Shown here piece by piece: positions 18,742-27,557 of a DNA stretch of 64,000 nt; position 1 is the stretch's first letter, and each line of letters opens with the position of its first letter. The stretch is taken from assembly GCF_000165485.1 (NCBI RefSeq), contig NC_014623.1, positions 8,760,893 through 8,824,892 on the forward strand. Direction: 5' to 3'. The stretch is from Stigmatella aurantiaca DW4/3-1. Its GTDB lineage: Bacteria; Myxococcota; Myxococcia; Myxococcales; Myxococcaceae. The notes beneath the pieces are model-generated. The model was not told the origin of the DNA and searched no databases. It saw nothing but the letters and a program-made list of their open reading frames with translations. The translations under genes were made by a program, and so were the position numbers.

Positions 18742-18852
18742 ATGAAGAAAGTGCTCGCGCTGCAGCAGCTCGCCCCCAAGTCCGACTTCGATCCACTTTC
18801 CCTCTCCTCGCTGGTGAGCATCTCTTGTTGCAAAGGCACCCAGCCCAAGTAA
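18742..18852 (+). CDS. class III lanthipeptide precursor peptide (LanA)
   Basis: A 36-residue peptide beginning MKKVLALQQLAP. The LALQ stretch fits the LxLQ leader motif bound by class III synthetases. The C-terminal half (from about residue 20) is rich in Ser and ends VSISCCKGTQPK. It holds Ser-x2-Ser-x2-Cys spacing (SLVSISC), the labionin/lanthionine pattern, plus a second adjacent Cys. Four Ser precede the Cys pair and one Thr follows. It lies directly behind the LanKC gene on the same strand and is closed by a strong terminator. No dedicated protease or ABC transporter is seen nearby, so leader removal and export must use distant genes. Confidence 0.85.
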   Translation: MKKVLALQQLAPKSDFDPLSLSSLVSISCCKGTQPK

Positions 18853-18864
18853 GACGCCGCTGGG

Positions 18865-18892
18865 AACCCTCCTGGCCTCTGCCAGGAGGGTT
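18865..18892. terminator. hairpin terminator after the lanthipeptide precursor
   Basis: A 12-bp perfect stem (AACCCTCCTGGC and its complement) with loop CTCT starts 12 bases behind the precursor stop. It also faces the end of the convergent argB gene at 18902. Confidence 0.8.
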
Positions 18893-18901
18893 GTCGAGCC
18901 G

Positions 18902-19753
18902 TCAGCGGTTGCGCAGAAACGCCGTGCCGAAGCTCCCCGCCCCCTGCGCTTCACCGAGCAGCGCGTGCGCGGGTGAGATGCCGACGATGTGGATGGCTTC
19001 GATGCCCTCCTCCAGCATGGAGAGGCTCTCCTCCACCTTCGGAATCATCCCTCCCTGAATCACGCCCAAGGCGATCTTCTCCTGAGCCTCCGCGGGGGTC
19101 AGCGTGGGAATGCGTGTCGAAGGGTCGTTCTTGTCGGCGAGCACGCCCGGCACGTTGGACACGAGGAACAGCTTGGCGGCCCGGAGCTTCGCGGCGACGC
19201 GGGTGGCCACCGTGTCCGCATTGATGTTGAAGACCTGGCCCTGCGCATCTCCCGAGAGTGAGCCCAGCACCGGCACGAGGCCCGCCTCGGACAGGCGCTC
19301 GAAGAGCGCGGTGTTCACATCCGTCACATCGCCCACGAGCCCCAGGTCGATGGGCTCCGGCCCCGCGCCGGTGATGACCTTGGGGGGCCGCTTGCGCGCG
19401 TCGATGAGGCCCGCGGAGACGCCGGTGGTGCACAGCGCGGGCACCCCCGCCAGGCGGAACGCGGCGGCGACATCCACGGACACCTGGCCCGCGAGCGTCA
19501 TCTTCACCACCTCCAGGGTGGCCTCGTCGGTGACCCGGCGCCCGGCCACCATGCGCGGCGTGAGGCCGAGCTTGTTCGTCAGCTCCGTGGCCTGCGGCCC
19601 GCCTCCGTGGATGACGGCCACCCGCACGCCCGCATCGAGGAAGGCCCGCACCGCGGCCCCCACGCTGCCCGCCAGCTTCGGCCGGTCCGCGGCCAGCTCG
19701 CCGCCAATCTTCACGACGAACCAGCGCCCCTTGAACGCACCCAGTCCGCTCAT
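18902..19753 (-). CDS. argB: acetylglutamate kinase
   Basis: About 283 residues of the amino acid kinase fold. VVKIGGELA near the N-terminus binds phosphates, VIHGGGPQ binds substrate, and GGMIPKVE near the C-terminus is typical of ArgB. It phosphorylates N-acetyl-L-glutamate in step 2 of arginine synthesis. The ATG at 19753 overlaps the argC stop as ATGA, so the two are translationally coupled. Confidence 0.93.
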   Translation of the reverse strand: MSGLGAFKGRWFVVKIGGELAADRPKLAGSVGAAVRAFLDAGVRVAVIHGGGPQATELTNKLGLTPRMVAGRRVTDEATLEVVKMTLAGQVSVDVAAAFRLAGVPALCTTGVSAGLIDARKRPPKVITGAGPEPIDLGLVGDVTDVNTALFERLSEAGLVPVLGSLSGDAQGQVFNINADTVATRVAAKLRAAKLFLVSNVPGVLADKNDPSTRIPTLTPAEAQEKIALGVIQGGMIPKVEESLSMLEEGIEAIHIVGISPAHALLGEAQGAGSFGTAFLRNR

Positions 19754-20814
19754 GGCCAGAGCCCCGGCTCGGCGAGGGTGAGCCGCTCGTCGAAGCCCAT
19801 CATGAGGTTGAAGCTCTGGATGGCCTGGCCCGCGCCGCCCTTGACCAGGTTGTCCAGGGCCGAAAAGCACACCACGCGGCGGGTGTCGCCCGTGACGGGC
19901 CCGAGCGTGAAGCCCACCTCCACGTAGTTGCCGCCCGCGACGCCCACCACCTCGGGCTGCCGCGCGCCGCCGACGATGCGGATGAAGGGCTCCCGGGCGA
20001 AGGTCTCCTTCCAGAGCGCGTGCAGTTCCTCCTGCGTGGTGGAGGCGGGCACGTGGACGAAGGAGGTGGCGAAGATGCCGCGCGGCAGCGGCGCGGAGAC
20101 GGGGATGAACTCCAGCGACAGGTCCTCGGCCCCTCCCGCGAGGCGCAAGGTCTGGAGGATTTCAGGCACGTGCTGGTGCTCCAGCGGCTTGTAGGTGCGC
20201 AGGTTGCTGGCCCGCAGCGGGTGGTGGGTGGTGAGCTGCGGGGTGTTGCCGCTGCCCGACGAGCCCGTGGCGGCCACGGTCTGCACCGGGCCCCGCAGCT
20301 TGCCCCCGCGCGCCAGGGGCAGCAGGCCCAGCGCGATGGTGGTGGCGAAGCAGCCGGGGCTGGCGATGTACTTCGCCTTCCGGATGGCCTCGCGGTTCAG
20401 CTCGGGCAAGCCATAGGTGAAGGTGCCATCGGTGAGGTGCTGGGGCCCCGGGTGGGTGACGCCGTAGTACTTCGCGTAGGTGGCCGCGTCGCGCAGCCGG
20501 AAGTCCCCGGACAGGTCGACGATGCGCACGCCCGAGGCGAGGATGTCGAGCACCACCTGGGCCGCGGTCTTGTGCGGCATGGCCAGGAAGGCCACATCGG
20601 CCCCCGCCACCGCCTCTTTCGGAGACAGGGATTCAAAGGACAGCTCGGTGAGCCCGGCGAGGTTGAGGTGGACATCGCTCACCTTCTTGCCGCTGCTCTC
20701 CCCCGCCGTGGTGCGAACCACTTCCACGTGGGGGTGGAAGAGGAGCCGGCGGAGGAGCTCCGCGCCGCCGTAGCCCGAGCCACCGAGAATGACTGCCTTG
20801 AGCTTGTTGGCCAT
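19750..20814 (-). CDS. argC: N-acetyl-gamma-glutamyl-phosphate reductase
   Basis: 354 residues. The N-terminal NADP-binding motif is VILGGSGYGGAELL, and the catalytic Cys is in SPGCFATTIALG. SSGSGNTPQ and the HQHVPEI segment are further family marks. It reduces N-acetylglutamyl phosphate to the semialdehyde, directly after ArgB in the pathway. The start at 20814 has GGAG 11 bases upstream; the open frame beyond it lacks homology. First gene of an argCB operon. Confidence 0.93.
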   Translation of the reverse strand: MANKLKAVILGGSGYGGAELLRRLLFHPHVEVVRTTAGESSGKKVSDVHLNLAGLTELSFESLSPKEAVAGADVAFLAMPHKTAAQVVLDILASGVRIVDLSGDFRLRDAATYAKYYGVTHPGPQHLTDGTFTYGLPELNREAIRKAKYIASPGCFATTIALGLLPLARGGKLRGPVQTVAATGSSGSGNTPQLTTHHPLRASNLRTYKPLEHQHVPEILQTLRLAGGAEDLSLEFIPVSAPLPRGIFATSFVHVPASTTQEELHALWKETFAREPFIRIVGGARQPEVVGVAGGNYVEVGFTLGPVTGDTRRVVCFSALDNLVKGGAGQAIQSFNLMMGFDERLTLAEPGLWP

Positions 20815-20938
20815 ATGCCAGGACTCCTGAGGATGAGGCAGCGGTGTATAGGGTCTTGCCGGGCGCGAATCCACCACCTCGGCACCGCCGCCGCCTGCCG
20901 GCTGGCCAGCCGAGGCCAATTGTGGAACGGTTCCCCCC

Positions 20939-21448
20939 ATGAGCACGGAATGGATTCTGCGCCCCATCGCGCGCCAGGACGATGCCGCCGTGGCCCACAT
21001 CATCCGCACCGTGATGCCCGAGTTCGGGGCGGATGGTCCGGGCTTCGCCCTGCATGATCCCGAAGTGGACCGGATGAGCGCCGCCTACTCCCGTCCAGGC
21101 CACGCCTACTTCGTCCTGGAGCAGGGAGGCCGCGTCGCCGGAGGGGGCGGCATCGCCCCCCTGGCGGGGAACACCGATGGGGTCTGCGAACTCCAGAAGA
21201 TGTACTTCCTGCCCGAAGCGCGGGGCCAGGGCCAGGGCGAGCGGATGCTGCGCCAGTGCCTGGCCTTCGCCCGGGAGGCGGGGTACCGGCTCTGCTACCT
21301 GGAAACGCTGACGGGCATGGACGGGGCGCAGAAGCTGTACCAACGCCTGGGTTTCGAGCGCATCCCGAAATCCATGGGCAGCACGGGGCACTTCGGCTGC
21401 GACCGCTTCTACACGCTGCGGCTCCAGCCCCTTTCCGGGGAGGGCTGA
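20939..21448 (+). CDS. GNAT-family N-acetyltransferase
   Basis: 169 residues with the acetyl-CoA-binding core: KMYFLPEARGQGQGERML matches motif A (R/QxxGxG/A), and YQRLGFERIP is the usual C-terminal beta strand and turn. The acceptor substrate is unknown. It is divergent from argC with 124 bases between, so a link to arginine metabolism is possible but unproven. Confidence 0.88.
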   Translation: MSTEWILRPIARQDDAAVAHIIRTVMPEFGADGPGFALHDPEVDRMSAAYSRPGHAYFVLEQGGRVAGGGGIAPLAGNTDGVCELQKMYFLPEARGQGQGERMLRQCLAFAREAGYRLCYLETLTGMDGAQKLYQRLGFERIPKSMGSTGHFGCDRFYTLRLQPLSGEG

Positions 21449-21554
21449 GCAGGGCGCTCTCCCGCTCCCCTGCCATCCAACCCAACGGGTCACCCCCCTT
21501 CGGCCCAACCCATCAGGGCTTCCGGCAAGCCCTCCCCGGCTCCACCTTGGGGGC

Positions 21555-22235
21555 ATGGAATCCGGACAGCGGGACAAGGTCCCCTTCGAGATCGAAGCCG
21601 TCCTGGGGCGCATCCGGCAGGAGGTGCGAGGCTTCGCGGACGCGGCGATGTTCGCGCTGGCCGCCCAGGGGCACACCACCCTGTTCGAGCAGCTCGTGGC
21701 CTGCATCCTGTCCATCCGGACCCGGGATGAGGTGAGCCTGCCCACCTCCTTGGCGCTGCTCCGGCGGGCCCACACCCCCGAAGCCATGAGCCAGCTCACC
21801 CCTGAAGAGATCGAAGCCCTCATCGCCCAGGTGACCTTCCCCGAGCCCAAGGCCAGGCAGATCCACGCCCTCGCGAAGCGCACGGTGGAGGAATTCGGAG
21901 GCCAGTTACCGGCAGACGCCGAGGTCCTCCAATCGTTCAGGGGGGTCGGCCCCAAGTGCGCCCACCTGGCGTTGGGTGTCGCCTGCGGGCACGAGGCCAT
22001 CAGCGTGGACATCCACGTCCACCGGGTGACGAACCGCTGGGGCTACGTGCGGACCCGCTCCCCCGAGCAGACATTGAAAGCCCTGGAGGCACGCCTCCCC
22101 AGGGCTTACTGGATCGAGATCAACCGGCTGCTCGTGCCCTTTGGCAAACACGTCTGCACGGGCAGCCGTCCCCAGTGCTCTCGCTGCCCAGTGCTCGCCA
22201 TGTGTCAGCAGGTGGGGGTCCTTCACCCCCGCTGA
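21555..22235 (+). CDS. nth: endonuclease III-type DNA glycosylase/AP lyase
   Basis: 226 residues with the helix-hairpin-helix (RGVGPKCAHLAL) carrying the catalytic Lys, the catalytic Asp in SVDIHVHRVTNRWG, and a C-terminal [4Fe-4S] cluster loop with C-x6-C-x2-C-x5-C spacing (final Cys in LAMCQQ). It excises oxidised pyrimidines in base excision repair. All key residues are present. Stand-alone gene. Confidence 0.93.
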   Translation: MESGQRDKVPFEIEAVLGRIRQEVRGFADAAMFALAAQGHTTLFEQLVACILSIRTRDEVSLPTSLALLRRAHTPEAMSQLTPEEIEALIAQVTFPEPKARQIHALAKRTVEEFGGQLPADAEVLQSFRGVGPKCAHLALGVACGHEAISVDIHVHRVTNRWGYVRTRSPEQTLKALEARLPRAYWIEINRLLVPFGKHVCTGSRPQCSRCPVLAMCQQVGVLHPR

Positions 22236-22238
22236 GGC

Positions 22239-23504
22239 CTACCGGTCCTGGCCCACGAGCTGGGTCATCCGGCGGGCCAACCGGCGCCAGGGATTGGTCG
22301 TCCCGCCCGTGGCCAGGGTGATCTCCCGCGAGTGCTCCAGGTCCCGCATCCACCCCTGTTCCAGCTTCTGGGCAAGCGCCTGGTCCGCCACCACCATCGA
22401 GCCCTCGCCCAGCTTGTTGAGCGACAGCGCGTCGAAGTTGGTGGAACCCACCACGGAGAGCCAGTCATCCACGAGGATCGTCTTGGCGTGCATCATGGAC
22501 GGCTGGTACTCCCAGATGCGCGCCCCGGCCCGCAGCAGCTCCGCGTAGGTGGCGCGCTGGGAGGCCCGGATGATGGGCACATCGTGCACCGGGCCGGGCC
22601 CGAGGATGCGCACGTCCACCCCCTCGTGGGCCTTGTGAATGAGCTGCTCCATGATGGCATTGGGCGGCGTGAAGTACGCGTTGGCAATCCACAGGCGCTT
22701 GCGCGCCGAGCCGATGACGACGCGCACCATCCGCTCGGCGTCCGTCATCCCCAGCTTGCCGGCGCTCGCCACGAAGCCGGCGCGCACGGGCCCTGTGTCG
22801 CGGGCTGCCGGCAAGTCCTCGGGGTGCAGCAGACTGCCCCCGGACTCTTGCCACGCGCGCGAGAACGCCAGCTGCATCTGGCACACGGATGGCCCTTCCA
22901 CGCGGATGTGCGTGTCGCGCCACTCCTCGGGCGCCAGCCCATCGCCCTCCCAGACCTTCCAGATGCCGAAGCCTCCGGTGTAGCCCTTGTGCCCATCGAC
23001 GATGACGAGCTTCTGGTGCGTGCGCCCCAGCAGCCGGCCCAGCACCTTGCCCGCCAGCGGCCGGTAGTAGTGCACCTCCACGCCGCACTCGACGAGCTTC
23101 TGTTCGATCTTCTGATCGAAGTCCTTGTCCCCGCGAACCTCCTCGCTGCCCACGGGGTCCACCACCACACGGCACTTCACCCCCGCGCTCACCCGCTCCC
23201 GGAGCGCCTCCACGAAGCGGTCCGACACGTCGCAGGGACGCCAGATGTAGACGAGGATGTGAATGCTCTGCTGGGCCTGGCGGATGTCTTCCAGCATCCG
23301 CTCGAAGACCGCGCCGTTCTCGATCAATTCCACTTGGTGTCCTGGCTGCAAGGACACCCCCGTGGACTGGAACAGCACGAAGGAAAACCCGTCCGGGCCC
23401 TTCGGAAGGTGAAAGGGTCCCTTCATCTCGTGGCGGCGCCCTTCCTCCGGGCTCCACCCGTGCGCGCCCGGCTGTGGCACCACCTCATCCAATGGATCCA
23501 CCAT
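22239..23504 (-). CDS. phospholipase D-superfamily protein (cardiolipin synthase-like)
   Basis: About 421 residues with two HKD motifs: HQKLVIVDGHKGYTGG in the first half and MHAKTILVDDWLSVVGSTN in the second. This arrangement matches ClsB-type cardiolipin/phosphatidyl transferases. No membrane segment is evident, so it is likely peripheral. The ATG at 23504 has GGAG upstream; a GTG one codon earlier is equally placed. Confidence 0.85.
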   Translation of the reverse strand: MVDPLDEVVPQPGAHGWSPEEGRRHEMKGPFHLPKGPDGFSFVLFQSTGVSLQPGHQVELIENGAVFERMLEDIRQAQQSIHILVYIWRPCDVSDRFVEALRERVSAGVKCRVVVDPVGSEEVRGDKDFDQKIEQKLVECGVEVHYYRPLAGKVLGRLLGRTHQKLVIVDGHKGYTGGFGIWKVWEGDGLAPEEWRDTHIRVEGPSVCQMQLAFSRAWQESGGSLLHPEDLPAARDTGPVRAGFVASAGKLGMTDAERMVRVVIGSARKRLWIANAYFTPPNAIMEQLIHKAHEGVDVRILGPGPVHDVPIIRASQRATYAELLRAGARIWEYQPSMMHAKTILVDDWLSVVGSTNFDALSLNKLGEGSMVVADQALAQKLEQGWMRDLEHSREITLATGGTTNPWRRLARRMTQLVGQDR

Positions 23505-23671
23505 CACACCCGCTCCTTCCCCTGGCCGGCCAAGCTAGGAACGCCGGGCCCCCCTGGCAGGCGGGGCAAAGCCCCCACCTGTCGACTGGCGGACGATCTC
23601 ATCCCGCCGTTGCCCTGAGGCGCGGGTCATGGCGAAGTGCGCGCTCCCTCTTTCCCCCAGGAGATCCCTCC

Positions 23672-26005
23672 ATGGCCATTGACGATGTGAAGGGCCCTTC
23701 CGTCCAGGAACTCCTGTCCCTCCCCCGCCTGGCCCCCCTCGTGCCCATGCTCTATGTGGCCTGGACCGATGGCGAGCTGACACACGAGGAGATCCGGGCC
23801 CTGGGGGCCGCGGCCCGCGTGCAGCCCTGGCTGGACTTGCGCGCCAGCGTGGTGCTGGCCCAATGGCTGGATCCGCTGCACCCGCCCTCCCCTCTGGCCC
23901 TGGCGCACCTGCGCGAGCACATCCGCCGCACCGCCGAGCGCCTGGAGAGCAGCGATCAGCAGAGTCTGGCGGAGCTGGGCTCCCAGCTCGCCCAGCTCCT
24001 GGGAGGCCAGGACGCCCTGCCCGCCCCCATGCCGGAGCTGGCCCGCACCTTGGCCCCGCTGGAGACCTCGCTGGGCCTCTCTGGCGCCGAGGCCGTGCGC
24101 ACGCTCGTGGCCCCGGTGCACCGCGATGACACCTCGCCCGAGCCCTCCTTTCCGGTGGAGGCGCTGCGCGCCGTGCTGGACCGCACCTACTCCGCCGAGC
24201 GCGCGCAGGTCCGCGCCTGGCTTGCCGAGCCCGCATTCCGTCACGCGGATGAGCGGGACACGTCCGCCTACCGGGCCCAGGTCTTCACCTGGCTGAAGGC
24301 CTTGGCCGATCGGGGCCTGGGGAAGCTGGCGTACCCGGAGGACCTGACGAAGGTGGACCTGGGCGCGTTCATCGCCGCGTTCGAGACGCTGGCCTTCTTC
24401 GACTTGAGCCTCGTCATCAAGGCGGGGGTGCAGTTCGGGCTTTTCGGCGGCAGCGTCTTCTTCCTGGGCACGGAGCGGCACCACCGCGAGCTCCTGCCGA
24501 AGATCGCCTCCCTGGAGCTGCCGGGCTGCTTCGCCATGAGCGAGCTGGGCCACGGCTCCAACGTCCGGGACGTGGGGACGGTGGCCCGCTACGACGAGCA
24601 GCGGGGCGACTTCGTGGTGGAGACCCCCTCGGAGGGGGCGCGCAAGGAGTGGATTGGCAACGCGGCGCTGCACGGGCGGATGGCCACGGTGTTCGCCCAG
24701 CTCGAGGTGAAGGGAGAGCGCCACGGCGTCCACGCCCTGCTGGTGCCCCTGCGGGACGAGAACGGCCAGTTGCTGCCGGGCGTCCGGGCGGAGGACTGCG
24801 GCCTGAAGATGGGCCTCAACGGGGTGGACAACGGCCGGTTGTGGTTCGACTCGGTCCGGGTGCCGCGCGAGAACCTGCTGAACCGCTTCTCGCAGGTGAG
24901 CCCCGAGGGCGAGTACACCAGCAGCATCCCCAGCGCCTCCAAGCGCTTCTTCACCATGCTGGGGACGCTGGTGGCGGGCCGGGTGAGCGTGGCCACCGCG
25001 GGGCTGAGCGCGGCCAAGAGCGGGCTGGCCATCGCCATCGGCTACGCGGAACAGCGGCGGCAGTTCGGCCCTGCGGGGGCCTCCGAGGTGCGGCTGCTGG
25101 ACTACCCCACCCACCAGCTCCGGCTGCTGCGCCCGCTGGCCACCACGTACGCGCTGGACTTCGCCCTGAAGCACCTGGTGAAGCGGTACACCGAGCGGAC
25201 GGAAGAGGATGCCCGGGAGGTGGAGGCCCTGGCCGCGGGCCTCAAGGCCTACACCACGTGGCACACCACGCGGACGCTCCAGGAGGCGCGCGAGGCATGC
25301 GGCGGACAGGGCTATCTGGCCGCCAACCGGCTGCCCTCGCTCAAGGCGGACACGGATGTGTTCACCACCTTCGAGGGCGACAACACGGTGCTGATGCAGC
25401 TCGTCGCCAAGAGCGTGCTGACGGGGTACCGGCAGCAGTTCGAGGACGAGCGCGTCTTCACGGTGATGAAGCTCATCGTGGAGCGGGCCTCGGCGGCCCT
25501 GACGGACCGCAACCCCTTCCAGGCGCGGCGCACGGGCAGCGAGCACCTGAGGGATGGGGACTTCCAGCTCGGGGCGCTGCGCTTCCGGGAAGCGGACCTG
25601 GTGGCCTCGGCGGCGCGGCGGCTGCGCAAGCGGCTGGGCTCGGGCATGGACTCCTTCCAGGCCTTCAACGAATGCCAGGATCACCTGCTGGCGCTGGCCC
25701 ACGCGCACGTGGAGCGGGTGGTGCTGGAGCAATTCATCGCGGGGATCGCCTGGGTGGAAGACCTGCCCACGCGCACGGTGCTCAGCAAGCTGTGTGACTT
25801 GTACGGACTGGGCTGCCTGATGGACGCGGGCGGCTGGTTCGTGGAGAACGACCTGCTCGAAGGGGCCAAGGCCAAGGCCATCCGGAAGGAAGTGGCGCGG
25901 CTGTGCGCGGAGCTGCGGCCGGACGCGGTGGCCCTGACCCACGCCTTCGGCATTCCGGACACGTGCCTGGCGGCCCCCATTGGCCTGGGCCACCTCTCGC
26001 CCTGA
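23672..26005 (+). CDS. acyl-CoA oxidase-like flavoprotein with TerB-like N-terminus
   Basis: 777 residues. From about 170 onward it follows the acyl-CoA oxidase/dehydrogenase fold: FDLSLVIKAGVQFGLFG, CFAMSELGHGSNV (flavin/substrate loop), ACGGQGY and FTTFEGDN near the catalytic Glu, then the extra C-terminal oxidase-type helical domain. The chemistry would be the first step of fatty acid beta-oxidation. Residues 1-110 are an added helical domain with VAWTDGELTHEEIRAL, resembling TerB-like metal-binding modules. The start at 23672 has AGGAG upstream; the frame is open further upstream without a good start. Confidence 0.87.
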   Translation: MAIDDVKGPSVQELLSLPRLAPLVPMLYVAWTDGELTHEEIRALGAAARVQPWLDLRASVVLAQWLDPLHPPSPLALAHLREHIRRTAERLESSDQQSLAELGSQLAQLLGGQDALPAPMPELARTLAPLETSLGLSGAEAVRTLVAPVHRDDTSPEPSFPVEALRAVLDRTYSAERAQVRAWLAEPAFRHADERDTSAYRAQVFTWLKALADRGLGKLAYPEDLTKVDLGAFIAAFETLAFFDLSLVIKAGVQFGLFGGSVFFLGTERHHRELLPKIASLELPGCFAMSELGHGSNVRDVGTVARYDEQRGDFVVETPSEGARKEWIGNAALHGRMATVFAQLEVKGERHGVHALLVPLRDENGQLLPGVRAEDCGLKMGLNGVDNGRLWFDSVRVPRENLLNRFSQVSPEGEYTSSIPSASKRFFTMLGTLVAGRVSVATAGLSAAKSGLAIAIGYAEQRRQFGPAGASEVRLLDYPTHQLRLLRPLATTYALDFALKHLVKRYTERTEEDAREVEALAAGLKAYTTWHTTRTLQEAREACGGQGYLAANRLPSLKADTDVFTTFEGDNTVLMQLVAKSVLTGYRQQFEDERVFTVMKLIVERASAALTDRNPFQARRTGSEHLRDGDFQLGALRFREADLVASAARRLRKRLGSGMDSFQAFNECQDHLLALAHAHVERVVLEQFIAGIAWVEDLPTRTVLSKLCDLYGLGCLMDAGGWFVENDLLEGAKAKAIRKEVARLCAELRPDAVALTHAFGIPDTCLAAPIGLGHLSP

Positions 26006-26015
26006 GGAGCACCCC

Positions 26016-26555
26016 ATGACTCGAACGCCCCTGCTGCTGCTCACCCTGCTGCTGTCCGGCTGCGCCACCTCGGCCAAGCACCGCAACCTCGCCCAGGAGG
26101 CCGAGAACAAGCGGCGTGTCCAAGCCTTCGCCGAAGAGGTGTACGCCCAGCACCGGCTCGACCGCATCCCCGTGTATGTGGCGGAGGATTTCGTCGACCT
26201 CTCGGGGGGTGCGCCCGCGAATGCCCGGGGGCCCGCCTACGTGCGCGCCCAGGAAGAGCAGAGCCTCCAGCAGCTCCCGGGGCTTCGGTTCCAGATTCAG
26301 CACCTGCTCGCGGAAGGCGATCTGGTGCTCCTGCACTGGAAGGCGGTCGGGGAGGAGGCCACGACCCCCGGGGCGGCGGGTCCTGCCCAGCCCCTGGAGC
26401 TGACGGGCCACTCCCTCTTCCAGCTGAGGGAGGGGCGCATCGTGGCCTCCTGGAACGTCGTGGACCCCCTGGAACTGATGCTGCGGCAGGGCTTCAAGGT
26501 GGTGCCGCCCGTCCCGGCACCCGCGCCGCGACAGCCTCCTCCTCCCAAGCCCTGA
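26016..26555 (+). CDS. lipoprotein with SnoaL/NTF2-like domain
   Basis: 179 residues. The signal peptide ends in LLLSGC (lipobox), and the mature part has the alpha+beta pattern of SnoaL-like ester cyclases (EEVYAQHRLDRI..YVAEDFVDLSG, then GHSLFQLREGRIVASWNVVD). A Pro-rich tail (PPVPAPAPRQPPPP) may span the cell wall. The ATG at 26016 has GAGGAG upstream and starts 10 bases after the oxidase-like gene, so they are probably co-transcribed. The ligand is unknown. Confidence 0.75.
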   Translation: MTRTPLLLLTLLLSGCATSAKHRNLAQEAENKRRVQAFAEEVYAQHRLDRIPVYVAEDFVDLSGGAPANARGPAYVRAQEEQSLQQLPGLRFQIQHLLAEGDLVLLHWKAVGEEATTPGAAGPAQPLELTGHSLFQLREGRIVASWNVVDPLELMLRQGFKVVPPVPAPAPRQPPPPKP

Positions 26556-26558
26556 CGG

Positions 26559-27182
26559 CTACTGCACGGAGGAGGGCGCCTGAAACACCTCTCCGTCCCG
26601 CCCCTCCAGCACGAGGCTGGCGGCGTCGGAAGGTGACACGCGCAGCGTGGCCCGGGTCTGCCCCTTCCGGTCCACCAGCAAGAGCCCAGGAGAGCCATGC
26701 TCGTCGGCGCCGAGAATGGCGCGCGGCCGGCCATCCGCATCCGCCAGTTCCAGCCGCGAGGAGCCATCCGAGAAGAGCCCCACGGCGAAGAACTCCGTGC
26801 CGCCGTTCTGGGCGAGCGCCAGGCGCGGCGCCTCATCCGAGTACACGGTGAGCTCGGCGAGCGTGCTCCCCCCGGCCGTGGAGAAGCGCAGCCGGGGCGA
26901 GCCATCCGCGCCCACCGCGAGCAGGGCACGGGGATTTCCCGCCGCGTCGCTGAGCACCAGCCCCGTGTGCCCCTCGGGCTCCGCGGACAGCGTCGCGCGC
27001 GCGCGGCCCTGCCCATCCACGAGGGTCAACCGGGAGGCCACCAGCGCTTCGGCACGGTGCTCCGCCTGGAAGGCCGCGGAGCCCAGGCCCACCCCGGCCA
27101 GCGCCAGCGCCGCGAACGCCACCCCCTGCATGCGCCGGTAGCCACGCTCCAGGTGCTTCAACCGCGAATCGAGCTCGTCCAT
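26559..27182 (-). CDS. membrane-anchored beta-repeat protein, function unknown
   Basis: 207 residues with one N-terminal membrane segment (AFAALALAGVGLGSAAF). About six imperfect repeats of roughly 25 residues follow with the pattern LxDxxGRxRAxL..DGxPxLxL (LVDGQGRARATL, LSDAAGNPRALL, LADADGRPRAIL, LVDRKGQTRATL). The repeats suggest a beta-solenoid or propeller exposed outside the inner membrane. No known catalytic motif. Confidence 0.65.
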   Translation of the reverse strand: MDELDSRLKHLERGYRRMQGVAFAALALAGVGLGSAAFQAEHRAEALVASRLTLVDGQGRARATLSAEPEGHTGLVLSDAAGNPRALLAVGADGSPRLRFSTAGGSTLAELTVYSDEAPRLALAQNGGTEFFAVGLFSDGSSRLELADADGRPRAILGADEHGSPGLLLVDRKGQTRATLRVSPSDAASLVLEGRDGEVFQAPSSVQ

Positions 27183-27213
27183 CTGCCGCAGACTCCCACT
27201 CCCCCGGAGCGGC

Positions 27214-27462
27214 TCAGCGCCGGTCCCGGTGAAGGTCCGACAGCACCTTCTTCAGGTACCAGGCCTCGGTGCGGTGGGGGAACCGCTCCTTGAGCGCCAT
27301 CAAATGCCGTGCGAGGGATTCTTCCGCCTGCACCCTCGGCAAAGGGGTGTTGCGGAACCAGGCCCGCCGCAAACGCTGGGCCTCCGTGCCTCGAATGAGG
27401 AGCGCCAGGAAGATGCCGAGCGCCACGAGTCCCAGGAAGATCAGCACCGGACGTACTTCCAC
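27214..27462 (-). CDS. small single-pass membrane protein
   Basis: 82 residues with one N-terminal membrane segment (VLIFLGLVALGIFLALLI) and a basic, helical cytosolic tail (LARHLMALKERFPHRTEAWYLKKVL). A GTG at 27462 is preceded by AGGAG at 5 bases; an upstream in-frame GTG is at 27480. It lies 31 bases behind the start of the beta-repeat gene's divergent neighbourhood. Function unknown. Confidence 0.5.
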   Translation of the reverse strand: MEVRPVLIFLGLVALGIFLALLIRGTEAQRLRRAWFRNTPLPRVQAEESLARHLMALKERFPHRTEAWYLKKVLSDLHRDRR

Positions 27463-27557
27463 ACCCTCTCCTCTGTTCACGCCGACCGGCGCCGCATTCT
27501 ACCCGCTCTGGCCCGGATTCGGGGGCCCTTGGAGCCCCCATTTGAAACCCCTCAGGG

